Of a DNA stretch of 64,000 bases, positions 59,937-64,000 are shown piece by piece. The stretch is from Nannocystis sp. RBIL2 (GTDB taxonomy: Bacteria; Myxococcota_A; Polyangia; Nannocystales; Nannocystaceae), in contig NZ_JAPNJW010000001.1 of the NCBI RefSeq assembly GCF_026626745.1, forward strand, positions 3,704,001-3,768,000, written 5' to 3'. The number at the start of each line of letters is the position of its first letter. Position 1 is the stretch's first letter. Under the pieces are notes generated by a model. That model saw nothing but the letters and a program-made list of their open reading frames with translations, was not told the origin of the DNA and made no database searches. The position numbers and the translations under genes were made by a program.

Positions 59937-60548
59937 CTACACCGGGCGGAGGCCCTTCGGCGCGCTGACCCACTTCGTCCCGGCCACGGCCAGGCGCCAC
60001 GGGGCGTCGCGGTCGGCCGGGGCGGCGAAGTCGATGCCGACGCGCGGCCCGGCGAGGATCTCGCCGACCGCCGGGGCGTCGAGCGCCTCGAGCCCGCCGG
60101 GCTCGGTGACCGGATGGTGCGACCACGACGTGTCGAGCTGCAGCGCCTGCCCGACCTTGCCCGGCCCGGTCAGAAGCGTCGGTCCCGTCGTCGTGGCGCC
60201 GCGGCGGCGCTGGATCTCCGTCAGCCCCAGCACCGGCTCGGCCGAGCGGATCAGCACCGCCGCCCCCTCGCCCTCTTCGTTGGTCGAGAGGTTGAGCATG
60301 TTGTGGATCCCGTAGCAGAGGTACACGTACGCGCGGCCCGGCGGGCCCCACATCGCCGCGTTGCGCTCGGTCAGGCCGAAGCGGCAGTGGTTCGCGCTGT
60401 CGTTCGGGTGGCGATAGGCCTCGACCTCGGTGATCCGCACGATCACGCCGTCGCGTCGCAGCAGCTTGCCCAGCAGATCGCGCGCCACGTCGAGCGCGTC
60501 ACGGGCGAAAAAAGAGCGCTGCAAAAGTCGGTAGTCGTCGGCGGCCAT
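59937..60548 (-). CDS. 3-methyladenine DNA glycosylase (AAG/MPG family)
   Basis: 203 residues from ATG 60546-60548 (MAADDYRLLQRSFFARDALDVARDLLGKLL). Family signatures: ITEVEAYRHPNDSANHCRFGLTERNAAMWGPPGRAYVYLCYGIHNMLN (about 40-88), AVLIRSAEPVLGL, TGPGKVGQALQLD and GPRVGIDFAAPADRDAPWRLAV. It removes alkylated purines in base-excision repair. The Glu in T-E-V-E-A-Y is the catalytic residue in the family. Probably co-transcribed with the HIT and hemB genes. The 60549-60707 stretch upstream is the divergent promoter region. Confidence 0.93.
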   Translation of the reverse strand: MAADDYRLLQRSFFARDALDVARDLLGKLLRRDGVIVRITEVEAYRHPNDSANHCRFGLTERNAAMWGPPGRAYVYLCYGIHNMLNLSTNEEGEGAAVLIRSAEPVLGLTEIQRRRGATTTGPTLLTGPGKVGQALQLDTSWSHHPVTEPGGLEALDAPAVGEILAGPRVGIDFAAPADRDAPWRLAVAGTKWVSAPKGLRPV

Positions 60549-60683
60549 ATGGCTCCAGCGAAGATGCTGACAGATCAGCAGCGTAACCGTCGACGGGCCC
60601 CGCGCGTACATCGTTCTTTGCGGAAAGTCGCGCCCCTGGGGCCGGCTGAGCGCTTCTGGCGCGCACGAGGCCGGTCGACGTGG

Positions 60684-60689
60684 CATAAT
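60684..60689 (+). promoter_or_regulatory. CATAAT -10-like box for the flotillin operon
   Basis: GGCATAATG stands out in the 159-bp divergent gap, 18 bases before the NfeD-like start at 60708. No -35 is evident 17 bases upstream. Low confidence. Confidence 0.35.
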
Positions 60690-60707
60690 GTTAGGCCCCC
60701 TCAGGCG

Positions 60708-61283
60708 ATGCTGATCTACCTCTACCTGTTCGCGTTCGGGCTCGGCGGCGTCCTCCTCCTCGGCTCGATCCTCGTCGGCGACAAGGACGGCGGCGGCGAC
60801 GGCGACGCGGGCACCCAGGCCGAGCACTTCGACCACGGCGTCGACGACAGCCACGGCACGCTGGCCGGGCTGTTCACCGCCTTCCTGTCGCTGCGCTTCT
60901 GGATGTTCTTCCTCGCCTTCTTCGGCCTCACGGGCCTCGTGCTCGACGGCCTCGACCTCGTCGACAGCCCGACCTTCGCCCTCGTCGCCGCGGTCGCCAT
61001 GGGCCTTTTGACCGGCCAGGGCACCGTGGCGGTGTTCCGCAGCCTCTCGCACAGCGAGACCAGCACGGCCGCCAGCGCCGCCGACTACATCGGCCGCAGC
61101 GGCCGCGTGATGGTCGGCTTCGGCGCCGGCGACCTCGGCAAGGTGCGGCTCACGCTCAAGGGCACCACCGTCGACGTCCTGGCCACCACCGAGGAGGAGC
61201 GCGGCTTCTCCTCCGGCGAAGAGGCCCTCGTCATCGCCATGAACGACACCACCGCCGTCGTCGCCCGCGCCCCGGGCGTCTGA
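60708..61283 (+). CDS. NfeD-like membrane protein (flotillin partner)
   Basis: 191 residues: an N-terminal span (MLIYLYLFAFGLGGVLLLGSIL), a short Asp/His-rich loop (DGGGDGDAGTQAEHFDHGVDD), two further spans (about 60-110: LRFWMFFLAFFGLTGLVLDGL, SPTFALVAAVAMGLLTG), and a C-terminal OB-fold-like domain (AADYIGRSGRVMVGFGAGDLGKVRLTLKGTTVDVLATTEEERGFSSGEEALVIAMNDTTAVVAR), the NfeD soluble domain. NfeD proteins regularly accompany flotillins and SPFH proteins, which is the context here. It precedes the flotillin genes by 29 bp. Confidence 0.85.
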   Translation: MLIYLYLFAFGLGGVLLLGSILVGDKDGGGDGDAGTQAEHFDHGVDDSHGTLAGLFTAFLSLRFWMFFLAFFGLTGLVLDGLDLVDSPTFALVAAVAMGLLTGQGTVAVFRSLSHSETSTAASAADYIGRSGRVMVGFGAGDLGKVRLTLKGTTVDVLATTEEERGFSSGEEALVIAMNDTTAVVARAPGV

Positions 61284-61302
61284 CCGCGGCCAACCTGCCA
61301 CC

Positions 61303-61308
61303 GGAGGA
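61303..61308 (+). promoter_or_regulatory. Strong ribosome binding site GGAGGA of flotillin 1
   Basis: GGAGGA four bases upstream of the GTG at 61313-61315. It decides this start over downstream ATGs. Confidence 0.8.
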
Positions 61309-61312
61309 TCGA

Positions 61313-62686
61313 GTGAACCCGCCCGTCACGTACCTGGCGTCTGCGCCAGCTATGGAATCCACCTTCGAAGCGCTGACCCAAAACGTCGCCGGCCTGGCGA
61401 TCGTCGGCGCCCTCAGCATCGGCCTCGGCGTGCTGCTCCTGCTGATGCTGGTCAAGAATTTCCTCTACCTCTGTCACCCGAACGAGGCGCTGATCTTCAC
61501 CGGCCGCAAGCGCGTGAAGGACGGCGTCGACCTCGGCCCGCTGGTGATCCTCGGCCGCGGCGTCGTCGGTCAGGCGCCCGAGTACCACGGCTGCGGCAAG
61601 GGCCGCGCCTGGCGGATCCCCGTGCTCGAGGTGATCGACCGCCTCGACATGTCGGCGATGTCGATCGACGTCTACGTGCAGAACGCCTACTCGTCCGGCA
61701 ACATCCCGCTCAAGATCCACGCGATCGCCAACGTCAAGATCAGCCCCGACCCGCGGCTGATCCGCAACGCGATCGAGCGCTTCCTCGGCCGCTCCAGTCA
61801 GGAGATCCAGCAGGTCGCGCGCCAGACCCTCGAGGGCGCGCTGCGCGAGGTGCTGGCGCAGATGACCCCCGAGGCGGTCAACCACGACCGGCTCGAGTTC
61901 GCCAACAACCTGGCCAAGAGCGCCCAGGACGACCTCGACAAGCTCGGCCTGCAGCTCGACACCCTCAAGATCCAGCACGTGGCCGACGAGACCGGCTACC
62001 TCGACTCGCTGGGCCGGCCGCAGATCGCCGCCGTCCTGCGCGACGCCGAGAAGGCCGAGAGCCAGGCGCAGCAGGAGATCTCCGAGGCCCAGGCCCAGGC
62101 CAACCAGCGCGCCGAGGTGGCCAAGGCTGCGGCCGAGACGGCGATCCTGGTCAAGCGCAACGAGCTGGCCAAGATCCGCGCCGAGCTCGAGGGCCGCGCC
62201 TCTGCGGTCGAGCGCGAGGCCGAGGCCGCCGCCAAGACCGCGCGCGCCGCCGCCGAGCAGGAGCTGCAGACCGTGCGCAGCGAGCTCGAGCAGAAGCGCC
62301 TGATGGCCGAGGTCATCATCCCGGCCGAGGTCGACCGGGCCGCGCGGCTGCTCCTGGCCAAGGGCGACGCCGCGCCGACGATCGAGAACGGCGCCGCGGT
62401 GGCCGAGGTCCTGCGCCTCACCAGCGAGGCGTGGCAGACCATGGGCCCGCAGGCGCGCGAGATCTACGTCATCCAGCACCTCGAAGAGCTGCTGTCTGCC
62501 GTGCTCGCCCCGATCCAGAACCTCAAGGTCCGCGAGGTCGCCGCGCTCGACCCGGGCGACGGCAGCGCGCTCGCCAGCTACGCCGCCTCTTACCCGCGCG
62601 CGGTCGCCTCGGTGCTCAGCGCCCTGCGCGAGACCACCGGCGTCGACGTGCCCGCGATCCTGGCCGGAAAGACAGGTGCCCAGTGA
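61313..62686 (+). CDS. Flotillin-like SPFH-domain protein (first of pair)
   Basis: 457 residues from GTG 61313. N-terminal span (about 24-48, LAIVGALSIGLGVLLLLMLVKNFLYL), then an SPFH/Band 7 domain (NEALIFTGRKRVKDGVDLGPLVILGRGVVGQ ... MSIDVYVQNAYSSGNIPLKIHAIANVKISPDPRLIRNAIERFLGRSSQEIQQVARQTLEGALREVLAQMTPE). A long coiled coil rich in Glu/Ala (about 240-350, e.g. QAQQEISEAQAQANQRAEVAKAAAETA) and a C-terminal oligomerisation part follow. Builds membrane microdomains. The next flotillin gene overlaps or abuts it. Confidence 0.9.
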   Translation: MNPPVTYLASAPAMESTFEALTQNVAGLAIVGALSIGLGVLLLLMLVKNFLYLCHPNEALIFTGRKRVKDGVDLGPLVILGRGVVGQAPEYHGCGKGRAWRIPVLEVIDRLDMSAMSIDVYVQNAYSSGNIPLKIHAIANVKISPDPRLIRNAIERFLGRSSQEIQQVARQTLEGALREVLAQMTPEAVNHDRLEFANNLAKSAQDDLDKLGLQLDTLKIQHVADETGYLDSLGRPQIAAVLRDAEKAESQAQQEISEAQAQANQRAEVAKAAAETAILVKRNELAKIRAELEGRASAVEREAEAAAKTARAAAEQELQTVRSELEQKRLMAEVIIPAEVDRAARLLLAKGDAAPTIENGAAVAEVLRLTSEAWQTMGPQAREIYVIQHLEELLSAVLAPIQNLKVREVAALDPGDGSALASYAASYPRAVASVLSALRETTGVDVPAILAGKTGAQ

Positions 62687-62688
62687 AC

Positions 62689-63969
<1,281 letters not shown>

Positions 63970-63985
63970 ACTTCGATTCAAGTCC

Positions 63986-64000
63986 GTGAACCCGCGCCAG
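63986..64000 (+). CDS. Possible start of a third operon gene (partial)
   Basis: GTG at 63986 reads VNPRQ to the window end, 17 bases after the flotillin stop. The spacing fits a further gene of the flotillin operon, but only five codons are visible and no ribosome site is obvious. Confidence 0.25.

Overview
The window is very GC-rich, gene-dense bacterial chromosome and looks like Myxococcota, most plausibly the Nannocystineae branch. The pointers are two proteins ending in a Cys / hydrophobic / Arg-rich MYXO-CTERM tail, three large Hanks-type Ser/Thr kinases, a complete alternative complex III locus, a GPVLQG-repeat/ADYC lipoprotein, Cys-rich CGNG..E.CDDG repeats and many lipoproteins. This is an inference from protein content; no rRNA is present. 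I see no phage, insertion sequence, integrase or CRISPR array.

Region 1 (1-12471, minus strand) is respiratory. An assembly block (Cys-rich membrane protein, haem O synthase, SCO protein, lipoprotein cytochrome c) is followed by the alternative complex III genes actA-B-C-D-E-F, a Pro/Ala-rich single-span protein and a second SCO protein that runs off the left edge. Cytochrome oxidase subunit genes probably lie just beyond it.

Region 2 (12526-22858, mainly plus) holds three genes chained by 4-bp GTGA overlaps: a YheT-like hydrolase, a zinc-ribbon rhomboid protease and a kinase with TPR repeats. A DUF2330 MYXO-CTERM protein, a lipoprotein and a second kinase follow. Region 3 (22936-29404, minus) is a thiol-redox block: TlpA-like protein plus three exported proteins carrying 2, 3 and 2 DsbA-like domains, and a small secreted Cys protein. 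Two tRNA genes (Gly-GCC, Asn-GTT) with readable promoters and terminators follow.

Region 4 (30145-37899) has a MYXO-CTERM protein, an RDD membrane protein, an unknown protein, a LigB/DODA dioxygenase, an orphan N6 DNA methylase fused to a specificity-like region, an F420/NADP-type reductase and a Cys-rich lipoprotein. Region 5 (38237-44135, plus) is a cluster of two DUF4178 proteins, a tiny membrane protein, a membrane-anchored spermidine synthase and an exported FAD protein.

Region 6 (44141-63969) starts with a 0.9-kb noncoding tandem array of 14 units. It continues with a haloalkane dehalogenase-like enzyme, the GPVLQG/ADYC lipoprotein, a kinase-STAND-FGE giant, a DUF4139-type lipoprotein, two tandem prolyl aminopeptidases, a two-domain 2-hydroxychromene-2-carboxylate isomerase, hemB, a HIT protein, a 3-methyladenine glycosylase, and an NfeD-flotillin-flotillin operon.

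The least explained signal is a family of short imperfect palindromes built on CATGTCC-N4-GGACATG (with CCTGTCC/GGACAGG variants). It recurs about every 2 kb, between genes (notably between convergent genes) and inside coding sequence. The tandem array repeats a related core. I read it as an undescribed dispersed repeat or protein-binding element; its function is unknown.
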